NCBI RefSeq assembly: GCF_022539505.1
Contig: NC_061512.1
Coordinates: 250,558,510-250,622,509, forward strand
DNA: 64,000 nucleotides
Direction of reading: 5' to 3'
DNA from: Lolium rigidum
Lineage: Eukaryota > Streptophyta > Magnoliopsida > Poales > Poaceae
Made by a program: the position numbers and the translations under genes
Shown here: piece by piece, positions 9,425 to 20,281 of the stretch
How positions within the stretch are numbered: the first letter of the stretch is position 1
Layout: each line of letters begins with the position of its first letter
Notes under the pieces: model-generated
Seen by the model: the letters and a program-made list of their open reading frames with translations, nothing else
Databases searched by the model: none
Told to the model about the DNA's origin: nothing

Positions 9425-9480
9425 GTCTTATATAGTTTGTGCGTGACGCGTTCAAAATCTACGTGGGGTCGGGTGCCGAC
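9425..9480 (-). promoter_or_regulatory. CBF-2 core promoter with TATA box and CRT/DRE
   Basis: On the minus strand CTATATAA (+ coordinates 9428-9435) lies 93 bp above the ATG. The 42 bp block 9425-9466 matches 52452-52493 of CBF-3 at 37 of 42 positions and includes a CTACGTGG/CCACGTAG ABRE-like core (about 9459-9466). A consensus CRT/DRE GCCGAC on the + strand lies at 9475-9480, about 40 bp above the TATA box. This is the site CBF proteins themselves bind, so auto- or cross-regulation within the cluster is possible. Confidence 0.7.
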
Positions 9481-9590
9481 TGCCACGTTGGAACGGAACA
9501 GCCGGTGCCAAGCTGCCGCGTGGCGTTCAAAAAGGCAGCTTCGCGCTCAAGAGTTAACGAGTGGTGGTGATTGACTAATCGGGCTCCACT

Positions 9591-9612
9591 CAGCCCATTG
9601 GAGGCCCAAACA
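9591..9612 (-). promoter_or_regulatory. Distal conserved block of CBF-2 upstream region
   Basis: CAGCCCATTGGAGGCCCAAA on the + strand is matched by CAGCCCATGGAGGCCCAAAT at 52560-52578 above CBF-3. The block contains a GGCCCA site II-like core (TGGGCC on the minus strand). It marks the far edge of recognisable promoter homology between the two genes. Confidence 0.5.
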
Positions 9613-10327
9613 GTTGGATGTACTGTATTATGTATCTTAACCGCGTTATTTCTTTGTAAAATATATTTGGAGGGCTCCGCTCGTTAGCTTGGAGTGCATA
9701 TGGAGCCAAAACGACATGACAGACAGACCCCCAAATTTTAATTTGTACTTCTGATACCTTCTAGTACTCCCGCCAAAACCTCTACTTGATCCCCCATCAT
9801 TAGGGGTGTATATATTAGCTATTGCAGTGAATGTTTAGGGCAAGTATAATTATGTGACGTCAGCATCTATTAGATTTAATTCATAAAATTCATATTTATT
9901 TAAAAGAGAGAGTTATTTAGAGATGTTGTATTGAGATGATCCCTTAATAAAGAATAAGAAAATGTTATTTTCTCTATTTTATAAAATATCTTTCCTTAAT
10001 AACATAATTTTTCAGTACAAATAATTACTACTCCCTTCGTGTCAAAATATAAGACATTTAAGAAAAATTTAAATCATCTGAAAAATCGGGCAGAATGATA
10101 TCGCTACGCCTCGTCTTCCATCTCCACCTCGACCTAGGTGTTCATCTTCCATCTCCGCCATGGCCGAGCACTCCTCCGCCACGCCTAGCTCCCTTGATCC
10201 CATTCGCCCGGTGGCCTCATCCCCTCCGCCCTAGGTCACGCTCTCCTCCACCCTAGGTCGCCTCATCCGTTATAAACGCAACAAGCAAATAACGAAGAAC
10301 GGAAAGGAAATCATAGCGGAAACGAGG
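9613..10327. other. Intergenic DNA with Stowaway MITE end
   Basis: AT-rich. TACTCCCTTCGTGTCAAAAT near 10031 followed by ATAAGACATTT is a recognisable Stowaway-type terminus, but the opposite end is missing and unrelated C-rich sequence follows from about 10090. No gene is supported. Confidence 0.45.
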
Positions 10328-11348
10328 CCGGCCCTAGTGGGTGGGCGGGTGTGTGCGCCGCCCGGGGCCCTAAAAATCTGGGGGCCCAATCCTAAATATA
10401 TGTACATATGTTGCCTGTCTAAGTAGTAACTATGCTCAGCTGAAAAAAAAGGCCCATGGGCAGATCGTGAACAAGACTTTGCTTGATTGCTTCGTATTTC
10501 CATCGATCCGGGAGACACGGACGATTAATTAGCCTTCCATACTTTGCTTCGTATTCCACGCAGCCTTCCGGACTTTGCTTCGTATTTCTCCGCCTCGTCG
10601 CTTCGTTCTCGTTCGGTTCGTTGCAGCCAGGAGGCAGGGCAGGAGGGATTGATCTCCGTATTCTTTTCCTCGTTTACGACGCCCAGCCCCGAACGACGGT
10701 CGAGCCCGGACGATGCTCGACGCTGGGTCGACGTCATGATGCAATCTTCCTGCGACGGTGCGACCAGGGGATGGGTGCGACGATCAGCGATCTCCCGGGC
10801 ACAGCACAGTTCGGCTTCCCGCACCGATCAGAGATTCAATCGCCGTCCGCCGTCCGCCGGTAACAGTTCGCCACTACTCATGTAACACACTCTTTTATTT
10901 TAAAGTAATTTTCCTCTAATTCTTAATTTTTGATGGTCAGTTCGTCGACTTGTCATCTTGTCGATGTCGTCTTCCTTGAGAAAGGGTCCATCTGGTCTTC
11001 CTTGAGAAAGGAGTTTTTTAAAGTTGAAATTATTGAAGAATTATTTGAGGTCAACAATGACTCAACAGAGGTTAAATGGTTTGGCAACATTATGCATTGA
11101 GAAGAAATTATTGGATGACATCGACATCGATCCCATCATTAGTGACTTCTCATCAAGAAATGTTACAAGGAAATTTTAAGGTACTATGTATAAATTATTA
11201 CATATGCTATTGTTTTCGGATGCATTTAAATGTTATTGAGGACATGTTTTTTACGTATATATTCATTATTACTATCGTCGTGTCTATATTAAGGCCCGAA
11301 ATTTTAGTCTCTCCCAGGGCCCTCAAAATCTTAGACTCGCCCAGGGCA
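10328..11348 (+). mobile_element. Decayed, internally deleted hAT element
   Basis: The left end has GGCCGGCCCTAGTGGG followed by GCCCGGGGCCCTAAAAATC; the right end, reversed, reads CCCTGGGCGAG then GAGGGCCCTGGGAGAG, an imperfect inverted counterpart of the kind seen at ends of TTF-zinc-finger hAT elements. A transposase C-terminal relic lies inside at 11018-11178. At about 1 kb it is much shorter than an autonomous copy. Its right end abuts directly the truncated LTR of the next element. Confidence 0.6.
11018..11178 (+). pseudogene. hAT transposase C-terminal (dimerisation) relic
   Basis: A frame ending at TAA about 11178 reads LKLLKNYLRSTMTQQ, RLNGLATLCIEKKLLD and ends near ISDFSSRN. This is the conserved C-terminal dimerisation segment of TTF-type zinc-finger hAT transposases. 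Nothing upstream of it (zinc finger, DDE core) survives in a readable frame. Confidence 0.7.
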
Positions 11349-11796
11349 CACACTGTCACCATTACACCATGCAGGAGGAATAGACTACTTTAATAACATC
11401 ACATGAGTAGCACATAAACTAGTAGCGATACAAAGCTCATCATATGGATCTCAATCATGTAAACAGCTCATGAGATCATTGTATTGAAGTACATAGGAGA
11501 GAGATTAACCACATAGCTATCGGTACAGCCCTTAGCCTCGATGGAGAACTACTCCCTCCTCATGGGAGACAAGCAGCGGTGATGAAGATGGCGGTGGTGT
11601 CGATGGAGGAGCCTTCCGGGGCACTTCGCCGTCCCGCGGCGTGCCGAACAGAGACTCCTGTCCCCCAGATCTTGGCTTCGCGATGGCGGCGGCTCTGGAC
11701 CTTTTCTCGTACCGTGGCTTATTCGTATCGAAGATTTAGGTCACGAGGCTTTAAATAGGCGAAGAGGCGGAGTCGGAAGGGCTACGGGGGGCCCAC
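11349..11796 (-). repeat. TE1 3' LTR, left piece (truncated)
   Basis: Matches 48866-49316 of the other TE1 LTR from CACACTGTCACCATTACACC onward. It is broken at its left by the hAT remnant and at its right by TE2 insertion. The continuation is 39402-39725, where its terminal CA reads CG. Confidence 0.85.
11792..11796. repeat. TE2 target-site duplication, left (CCCAC)
   Basis: Five bases repeated at 39397-39401 directly after the TE2 3' LTR, as expected for a Ty3/gypsy insertion. Confidence 0.85.
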
Positions 11797-12183
11797 TGAC
11801 ATAGGCATCCCAAATGGGCCTGCCGAAGATAGTACCCGGGGTTTCATCGGAGGCCCACTACTCGAAGAATAAGAAGATTCGGAAGCCCATTTAGTATTAA
11901 GGAAAGATAGTTTGTTTTAGGAAAGATAGAGTTTTATAATCTCACGGGTTGAGTATGAAACCCTCCCGAATTCTGTAACTTGTGTATTACGAAACCCTCG
12001 GCTCCACCTCCTATATAAGGGGAGTCGAGGGACAAAGAAAGGATCGAATCTATTGTCAACATAACCCTAGTTTTCATAATCGTCGAGTACTTTTCGACTG
12101 AAACCTTCGAGATCTACTTGCCCTCTACTTCTATCAAAACCCTAGTCTACACCTGTAGGCATTGACAAGTTAATCCCTTGTCA
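11797..12183 (+). repeat. TE2 5' LTR
   Basis: 387 bp from TGACATAGG to CTTGTCA, with TGACA/TGTCA inverted tips. A TATA box CCTATATAAGG lies near 12010-12021, about 170 bp before the LTR end. Confidence 0.92.
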
Positions 12184-12185
12184 AT

Positions 12186-12203
12186 TGGCGCCGTCTGTGG
12201 GAA
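12186..12203 (+). other. TE2 primer binding site
   Basis: TGGCGCCGTCTGTGGGAA lies 2 bp after the LTR. It has the TGGCGCC start of Tat/Athila-type plant primer binding sites. Confidence 0.75.
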
Positions 12204-12224
12204 TTAGAGGTTGCAAGGAGCTGA

Positions 12225-14456
12225 TCTCGATGGCACGTTCAAGATCGTCGACTTCGTCGGTAGCAAGCAATGCGATGGATCGAGGTAACAAGGGAAAAAC
12301 TCGATCTAGTCAATTTTATTCCTCACCCGCCCTCCCGTATGGATGCATGTGCCTATCTGGAGGAGCCCATCATCATGACGTTCGGAGAATTCCGATTTGG
12401 CGTCAACAAGGACGGATCTTACCGTCTCGAAGTTCCGATCTCGTCGGAATTTTCAGCGGTTGATTCTGACTTCTCGTCGATCGACGAGGAGTTTTCTTCG
12501 CCACGCTTCATCGACACCAAGGCGAAGGGAAAGCTCGTCAAGATCTTCGCCGACACACCCTTCGAGTCGTCTCGCGGACTCCTTTATAAGCAGCGATTCC
12601 GATAGCGTCGACAGACTTCAACTTCATCGACAAATCGTTGCCATTGGAAAGGTCTTCACCAATCTATACGATGGTGTCACCAATCCTGACAAAAATCAAT
12701 GCTCAAAATATCATCAGATCTATGCGATCGAAGAGGCAGGCCGATCAGAGCCAGAACATCAGAGGCTTTCGACAATTTGGGAAACCCATACGTCGATCCC
12801 GCTGATCTCAGGAGAGGCCTAGGCACTAAATACGTCGGGTCCTCGCCTCGAGAAAGAGTACAACTCCCGCAAGCAGCATGGGACAGGGCTGCAAGAGCCA
12901 TGGATGGTTCGAACCAATGACCACCACCGCTACCGCACAAGAGCTACAAGCATATCAATATAGACTTGCTCGAGTAAGTCGAGAGCTGGAAAACATGACA
13001 GCATCCTTGAATAGGAGAAAAGAGGCGGCTTCCGCGTCCGAGCAGGCGTCGAGCAGGGGCTCGGTCGACGATCGAAACTTCGCGGATAGCCATCGAGAGG
13101 CCCGAAGAAGATCGAGATCTCGGCTGCAAAAATATACCCGAAGGAGAGAGGGGAAACCTAATTCAAAATCTCGACATGTCCTTCATGACGATCGATGAAA
13201 GGGGAAATATCATCCCAAAAACACCGAAGCATGTTACATGGCAACACGAAGCTTACATCTTGGCGTCCAGACCACCTCCTGGGGACCCGAGAGAACCATT
13301 GTTCAATATGGTGATGGCTGAAGTAGGAGTTATGGGAACAGCGTTTGCAACAACGCCTCCCGAAGAAAACCCTAGGCAAAATAGTCCACGACCAACCGCA
13401 GCAGTTCAAGATCCTCCAAGAACAAGTGGAGCAAGAGACACAGCAGTCCAAGTAAGGGTAGACAGAGCGCGACAAGAAAGAAGAGAGCGCGCATTCACCG
13501 AAGTTGCCGACGAAGATATGTGTGGGCTCCCGTGTTTCACGAGAAGAGTTCGAAAGACTCGGGTCCCAAAAGGGTTCAAGCTACCCGAAAATTTCAAGAA
13601 ATTCGACAGACCGCAAGATCCCGAGGATTGGCTCGTGGATTATCTCGAGATGGTGAAGCTGGTAGGAGGAACCAGAGCAACAGCTATGCAAAGTATCCAA
13701 GTTCACTTGAGCGGTGCCGCGAGATCTTGGATAAAGAAACTCCCCCCAAGTTCCATCGACAGCTGGGATAACTTTGAGGACATCTTCGTGAAAAATTTCC
13801 GATCCACCTGCAAGAAACCTGCGTCATTGGAAGAGTTGAGAGCGTGTCGACAAAAACATGACGAATCGATGAGAAAATATATACAGCGGTGGAACATTAT
13901 AAAAAACTCGGCAGAAGATATATCTGACGAGAGAGCAATAGATGCGTTCGTAGCAGGAATTCGGCGAGGCGACTTCGTCGAGGACTTAGGGAGAACTAAC
14001 CCTAAGACCATATCAGCACTCATGGAGATAGCCAATAAGTGGGCAGATGGAGAAGACGCAATATACAACAAGCGACACAGGTCGCCAGAAGAGGATCGTG
14101 GTCGAAATTATCAAAATAGAAGACGATTTTCTCGCCAGTTCTACAACAACGATGCTCCCGGCCATATATCGGCCGGATTTCGGGGAAATCCTGGAGGAAA
14201 TAGTCGAGATGACTATCAAAGGAGTAACGAGCAACAAGGCGACAATAGAGGTGATTTTCGTGGCAACAGGCAAAATAGTGGACCAAGGATTCCAAGACCT
14301 TACGTGTCTCCCGAGGAGATGATGAACGGTCCGTGTCAAATGCACTTTTACCTCGACAACAATGGAAAGAGGCAGTCAGGACATCTCCAGAAAGACTGCC
14401 GTAATTTTCAGGCAATGCTGCGAGCCGCAGGAATTGCAAATGCCCGAGGCAAATAA
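12225..14456 (+). pseudogene. TE2 gag
   Basis: The N-terminal part (about 12225-13175) is broken across frames. The long intact part 13176-14456 (426 residues) contains the retrotransposon gag core (about residues 140-245: DPEDWLVDYLEMVKLVGG, ARSWIKKLPPSSIDSW, NFRSTCKKP, MRKYIQRWNIIKNSA, DAFVAGIRRGDF), an Arg/Asn/Gly-rich nucleic-acid-binding tail, and a knuckle-like CQMHF...GHLQKDC. Gag packages the element RNA in cytoplasmic particles. Frameshifts upstream make full-length Gag impossible. Confidence 0.85.
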
Positions 14457-14635
14457 CAGAAACCCTCGGGAGCCAAGGAGCGAGATCCACCTTCCACCTC
14501 CTCCCGCAATTACCGACGAAAATCGACACCAGCTCGGAATAGCGGCAGCACCACACCCACCTCCATATGTTGATCCTAATTCTAACGGTGCGGTCTCGAT
14601 GATTCGAAAGCTAGGCCATCCAACAGGCGCGTGAA

Positions 14636-15390
14636 GGTAATCTCGCGACAAGTGTTCATGGCAGAGAAGATGCCTCCACCAACGATCGAGTACTTAAATT
14701 GGTCGGGGCAAGACATCGGCTTCACAATCGCGAGACCATCCGCGAGCAAGTTCCTCGACCAGGACAATCAGCACTCATCTTACCCGCAGAATCGCTGGTT
14801 TTGACGTGTCGAGAGTTTTCATAGATGGCGGCAGCGAGCTTAAACCTCATGTATGCAGATACATTGAGGAAGATGAACATATCCTCGGCAAACTTGAAAC
14901 CAACCGACACACGTTTCCATGGGATTACACCGAGAGAAGCCAAGTTATCCGTTGGGCAAGATCAACCTCGACGATCAGTTTGGAACCCGAGAAAACTACA
15001 GGATAGAGAATTTGGAGTTCGAAGTTGTGGATTTTCCATCGCAATATCATGCTTTATTGGGACGACCAGCATATGCCGGGTTCATGGCAAGTACCGCATT
15101 ATACATATCTCGTTGTGGAGGTTGCCTGGACCTAAGGGACCTATCACAATCAAAGGAAGTTTCGCGTTATCTGATAAATGCGACAAGGATTTTCATCGAC
15201 TATCAGAAACTTTCGGGATGCAAGCAGAATATGCGGCACCAAGGTTCACTGATTATGATGTGCTGCCAGAGGTAGGGAGATCTTCCAAGGAGCCAACTTT
15301 CAATACAACAAAGGATTCAAAAGAGGTACAGATCCACCCGACAGGTCCAAAGAAAACAACATCCATTGCCGGAAACATGGATGTCGCATA
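14636..15390 (+). pseudogene. TE2 aspartic protease region (degenerate)
   Basis: VFIDGGSELKP (about 14812) is the active-site motif of the Tat retropepsin (DGGS in place of DTG/DSG). FPSQYHALLGRPAYAGFMA (about 15040) is the downstream conserved LLGRP segment. The reading frame shifts several times between them. Confidence 0.75.
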
Positions 15391-15399
15391 GGAAAGCGC

Positions 15400-16780
15400 G
15401 CTCGTCGAGTTCCTCCGTGAGCACTGGAAAATCTTCGCATGGTGTCCAGCTGACATGCCAGGAGTACCCAGGGAACTTGCCGAGCACCACCTCAATTTGG
15501 ATCCTCTCGCAAGACCAGTAAAGCAACCTTTGCGGCGTTTTCGGAGCCTAGCCGCAAAGCCATGTTATCAGAAATAGATCGACTCAAAGATGCTGGTTTC
15601 ATCAGAGAAATATCTACCAAAGCCACATGGGTAGCTAACCCAGTGATGGTGCCGAAAAAACACACAATAGTCCTTCGCATGTGCGTCGACTTCACGTGTC
15701 TCAATAAACATTGTCCCAAGGATCACTTTCCCCTCCCAAGGATCGATCAAATCATCGACTCCACGAGCAGGATGCGAACGTCTTTCCTTTTTGGACGCAT
15801 ACTCCGGTTATAACCAGATCAGATTAAAAGAAGAAGACGAAGCCAAAACAGCGTTCATCACACCTTATGGCGTGTTTTGCTACAAAACAATGCCCTTTGG
15901 TTTGAAAAACGCGGGAGCAACATATCAACGGATGATGCAGAAGTGCCTAGCAACACAGATTGGAAAAAACGTACAAGTCTACATCGACGATGTCGTAATA
16001 ACATCAAAGAAGGGGTCGACTCTGATCGACGATTTGAAGGAAACCTTCGACAACCTCGATAAATTCTGCCTCAAGCTGAACCCGACAAAGTGCTCGTTCG
16101 GAGTTCCTGCAGGAGAACTTCTCGGGTTCTTAGTATCAGCAAGAGGGATTGAAGCTAACCCTGAAAAAATCCAGGCCATAGTGACTATGCGAAAGCCAAC
16201 AAAGTTGAAAGAAATACAACAGCTAACGGGGCGAGTCGCAGCTTTAAGCAGATTCGTCGCCAGGCTAGGAGAAAAGGCGCTACCGTTCTATGCATTGATC
16301 AAACAGGGGGGAAAATTTCAATGGAACGAGGAAGCAGATAGAGCCTTCGAGAACCTCAAACGAGCAATTTCGACACCACCGATATTGGTGGCGCCTAAAG
16401 AGAAAGAACCTCTCCTCTTGTACATTGCAGCCACACCTCAGGTGGTCAGCACGGCCCTAGTAGTCGAGAGAGAAGAAGAAGGCAAGCTTCATGGAGTTCG
16501 CAGGGCCGAGTATATTTCATCGGCGAAGTACTTTCACCTTCAAAACAAGCGGTACCCACAATATCGAAACCGGCATATGGAGTATTCACGACAAGCAAGA
16601 AAATTGCGACACTATTTTTCGACGCACCCGATAATAGTAGTTAATGAGGCTCCCTTGTCAAATATACTCGAACAACCCGGAAGCTACGGGTCGTGTCTCC
16701 CTTTGGGGAATAGAACTTTCTCCTCGGGACATCACGTATGAAAAAGAAAAGCAATAAAATCGCAGGTTTTACCAGATTTC
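15400..16780 (+). pseudogene. TE2 reverse transcriptase with start of RNase H
   Basis: Motifs in order: DAGFIREISTKATWVANPV, RMCVDFTCLNKHCPKDHFPLP (15562-15780), then after a frameshift near 15790 DAYSGYNQI, MPFGLKNAGATYQRMM, and the catalytic YIDD at about 15983, through LLGFLVSARGIEANP. The connection/RNase H start follows (PLLLYIAATPQVVSTALVVE). At least two frameshifts inactivate it. Confidence 0.88.
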
Positions 16781-16792
16781 ATTGCAGAGTGG

Positions 16793-17435
16793 ATGGAACT
16801 ACAAAACACAGGGCCTCCAGATTTATCGAGAACTTGGACCATGAACTTCGACGGGTCCAAAAGGTTGGAAGGTGCTGGAGCAGGCGTAATATTGGTATCA
16901 CCTGAAGGCGATAAGTTGAAATATGTTCTGCGGATGACGTTCCCAAACGCGTCTAACAATGAAGCAGAATATGAAGCTCTCATACACGGGATGAAGATGG
17001 CGAAAGCGTGCGGTGCAACCCGACTGAAAATTTTCGGCGACTCACAATTGGTGGCACAAGCAAGTTATGAACCAATGTGATGCGATCAACGAAAGTATGA
17101 TAGCATACAAAGAGGTGTACAATGAGCTGGAGAAATTATTTGATGGTTGCGAGGTAAACCACATCAGCAGGATGAGTAACGATGAAGCCGATGTTCTTGC
17201 AAACATCGGGTCACAGTGTCTCGCGATTCCTCTAGGCGTATTCTGGGAAGAGATAAGCGAGAGATCAACAAAGCCAGCAAAAACAAAGAAGGAGAAGAAA
17301 GAGAAACCCTCGAGTATCACCAAAGACACATCAGAAGAAGAAGAGCAAGAGCTAGTCATGATGGTGCAAACTCCATGGATGCAGGTTTACATATCATACA
17401 TCCTAAGGAAAACGATACCCGACGATCCAGCTTGA
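16793..17435 (+). pseudogene. TE2 RNase H domain
   Basis: MNFDGSKRLEGAGAGVILVSP starts a Tat-type RNase H. NNEAEYEALIHGMKMAKA carries the catalytic Glu and FGDSQLVAQ the catalytic Asp. The frame shifts near 17070, and NDEADVLANIGSQCL, with the last Asp, follows in another frame. Confidence 0.85.
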
Positions 17436-17472
17436 AGCAAGGCGAATAATTAGGAGATCAAAAGCTTTTACC

Positions 17473-18615
17473 GTGATAAAAGGGGAGCCGTACAAACGAA
17501 GTATCTCGGGCGTGCTACAGAGATGTGTTACACCCGAAGAAGGAAGAATCATCCTGAAAGATGTGCATGAAGGAATATGCGGTCACCACGCGAGTAGTCG
17601 AGCTATCGCGGCCAAAGTTTTCGGAGCAGGATTTTACCTGGTTAACGGCAATAGAGGACGCGAAGGAAATAGTGAGAACTCTGCGACGCGTGCCAAAGAT
17701 TTGCCGCCAAACCTCACTCTCCCGCAGCAGTAACTTATGCCAATCCCACTATCTTGGCCCTTTGCTCAATGGGGTCTCGACATGGTGGGAAAACTACACA
17801 AAGCTTCGCCAGGAGGTTATGAGTATATGCTTGTCGCTGTCGACAAATTTACAAAGTGGATCGAAGAAAAGCCGATAAATTCACCGGACGGTGCGTCGGC
17901 GATTAAGTTCGTCAAAAGCATCGTCTTTAGATTTGGAGTTCCTCATAGCATTGTCACAGACAACGGCAGTAACTTTACATCCAAGGAGTTCAAAGCATAT
18001 TGCGCAGAAGTGGGCATCAAATTGAGTTTTGCGTCTGTTGCGCATCCACAGACCAACGGTCAAGTTGAGAAGGCCAACGGCATCATATGCAATGGTATCA
18101 AGAAACGCCTACTAGGTCCATTGGAAAAAGCTCGGCATACCTGGCCAGATGAGCTGCCAAGTGTGTTGTGGAGCATCCGAACAACACCAAATACGGCGAC
18201 ACAAGAGACGCCGTTTTTTCTGGTCCATGGCGCCGAAGCAGTCCCGCCGATAGAAATAGAGCACGATTCTCCAAGAGTCACAGAATATGATGAAGAAACC
18301 TCGAGAAAAGCTTTGGAGGATGACGTCGATGCACTTGACGAAGCTCGAGATGAAGTCCTGTCACGAGTCGCCAAATATCAACAGGACCTGAAGAATTACC
18401 ACACTCAACGATTGCGCCCAAGGTCTTTTCAAGTTGGTGACTTAGTTCTGCGACTCAACCAAAAAAGTCACGAAAAACTCGAGTCACCATGGCTTGGACC
18501 CTACATCGTCACAGAAGTAATCGAAGGAGGAGCATACAGAATCAAGGACAAGAAGACGGGGAACGTCGAGCCAAATCCTTGGAACGTGGCGCAGCTCAGG
18601 AGTTTTTACGCCTAG
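17473..18615 (+). pseudogene. TE2 integrase
   Basis: The zinc-binding part (HEGICGHHASSRAIAAKVF) lies at 17473-17700 with a frameshift before the CxxC. The catalytic core and C-terminal domain are in one intact frame, 17737-18615 (292 residues): DMVGK (first Asp), TDNGSNF (second Asp), NGQVEKAN (Glu), then RPRSFQVGDLVLR and WLGPYIVTEV. Stop at 18613-18615. Confidence 0.9.
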
Positions 18616-19262
18616 ATAACGAAATATAGTCTCCTCTGTAAACATACAATGTACTAAAACGCCCGCGAGTTTTCAGACGCACTCTTTTCCTTTTTCGGGG
18701 CACCGAGTGGGGCCGGAGAAGGTTTTTAATGAGGCGGGCTCGCGGTGCTGCAATATAATAAAGATAGTGTCAATATAACTTCTTCATCGACATGTTCAAA
18801 GTCCCCGACCCGACGAATTCCAATATAGTCCCTCGAAAAAAGAAAAGCCTTGCCTTGGTATTAAAATACCTCGTGAGTCAATAAAAATACAAAATAGTAC
18901 TCAACAAAGTAGCTCGGGGGCTGATATTAGCCGAAACTACATATTGAATAAATGCCTTGGTTCAAAATCTCGCATTTTACAAATACGACGAATAGCCACC
19001 GAAAACACTCTGGGGCCGGACAAATATAGAAATATGATGTTTGCTTCACAATATAATCACAATCATGATTTACAAGGAAGGATTATCTACCAAAAGAAAA
19101 TAATTAGTCTTGATTCAATATATCATCAAGGGTAATTCCGTTTTCTTCAGAGCAGCCGCCAAGAAAATCAGCATAATGACCATCCGCAAAAAGTCGGCAT
19201 CCATCCGAAGAAGGTCTTCAATCATTTCTTCGGCTATAGGTGTAACCTTCGTGTTAATACGA

Positions 19263-20100
19263 TCAACACCAACTCTTCGGCGCCGTACCTTCTCGTGAAC
19301 TTTTGCAACAACTTGGGTCGATCAAGCTTTGAGTGGCGGATCCGAAGCATGATAAGGGCAAATCGGCGCCAGCCACCGGCTGAGCTCTGACAAAGTTATG
19401 GATCCTGTGGGCATCCTTAAACTTCTCCATTAACTCGGGAAGAGTTTTTGGTTGAATGTTCCGAGGAAACATAGAGTTATAAACCATAGACACGGTCTTG
19501 GTACAGAAGTCAAGATACCCGCGAACCTGAAGCGCGCGATCTTGAAATCTGACAATCTGGCGAGTTCGTTCAGGCGTACCCCGAAATAGTACTCCATGCT
19601 CTTTGGCAAGACGAAGAAGTACATTGGACCGAGCTTCGACACGTTCATCCTCAGAAGTAGCATCCAAAAAAGAACCTATTTTTTCCAAAAACCAGTGCGC
19701 AATAAGAAGACAAGCAAAAAGGAAAAGAAAAGCACGACAATAAAGCATACCTGCCATATCCAAGCTAGCATCTGTCAGCCAGCTGAAGCATAGCACTTTC
19801 ACGAGAAATGGCTGCAGCAACTTCAGCAACAACGGCGTCCTTCTCACTCATAGCATCTCGAGCTTGTTGGAGTGCAATTTTCTCCTTTCGAAGATTCTCG
19901 AGATTGCTCCATAAGCATAAGCGATTGCTTCTTCACGGACCGGAGTTGTACTCGAAGTTCTTTCACTTTTTCTCGTCGGATCCTTACTCGCGTAATCATC
20001 AACAAAATCAACGGGGACGAGAGGATTTCTTCGGCAAAGACGAAGGAAAAACTTCGGAAGGACCAGGAACCGGCGTATAGTTGTCAAAAATCAACTCGAA
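19263..20100 (-). pseudogene. Second extra-gene fragment in TE2, minus strand
   Basis: Downstream of the stop of the main opposite-strand gene (20282), the minus strand again codes for a coiled-coil-like piece (from about 20090) and then a domain-like stretch, LEKIGSFLDATSEDERVEARSN, ending near FVRAQPVAGADLPLSCFGSA. Its pattern (acidic middle, MFPRNIQPKTLPELMEKF) parallels the C-terminal domain of the TE3 extra gene (LFRTLWPGEVVPDTFSLISDRL). It is either the true 3' exons of the gene or a duplicated module; frameshifts prevent a decision. Confidence 0.45.
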
Positions 20101-20281
20101 AAATAGAAAAACGTCGACATCAATCATTGAGACAAAGATAGACTTCCATTCATTCTCATAATATATACATGTCTATTACGGTAAGAAGGACCTCTAGAAG
20201 ATCTAATCATCGCCAGGAACACTATGGCGACAAGCACCAAAAGGAGGAGGCAAACTAAAAACAAAGCAAAAGAGCATTAAA

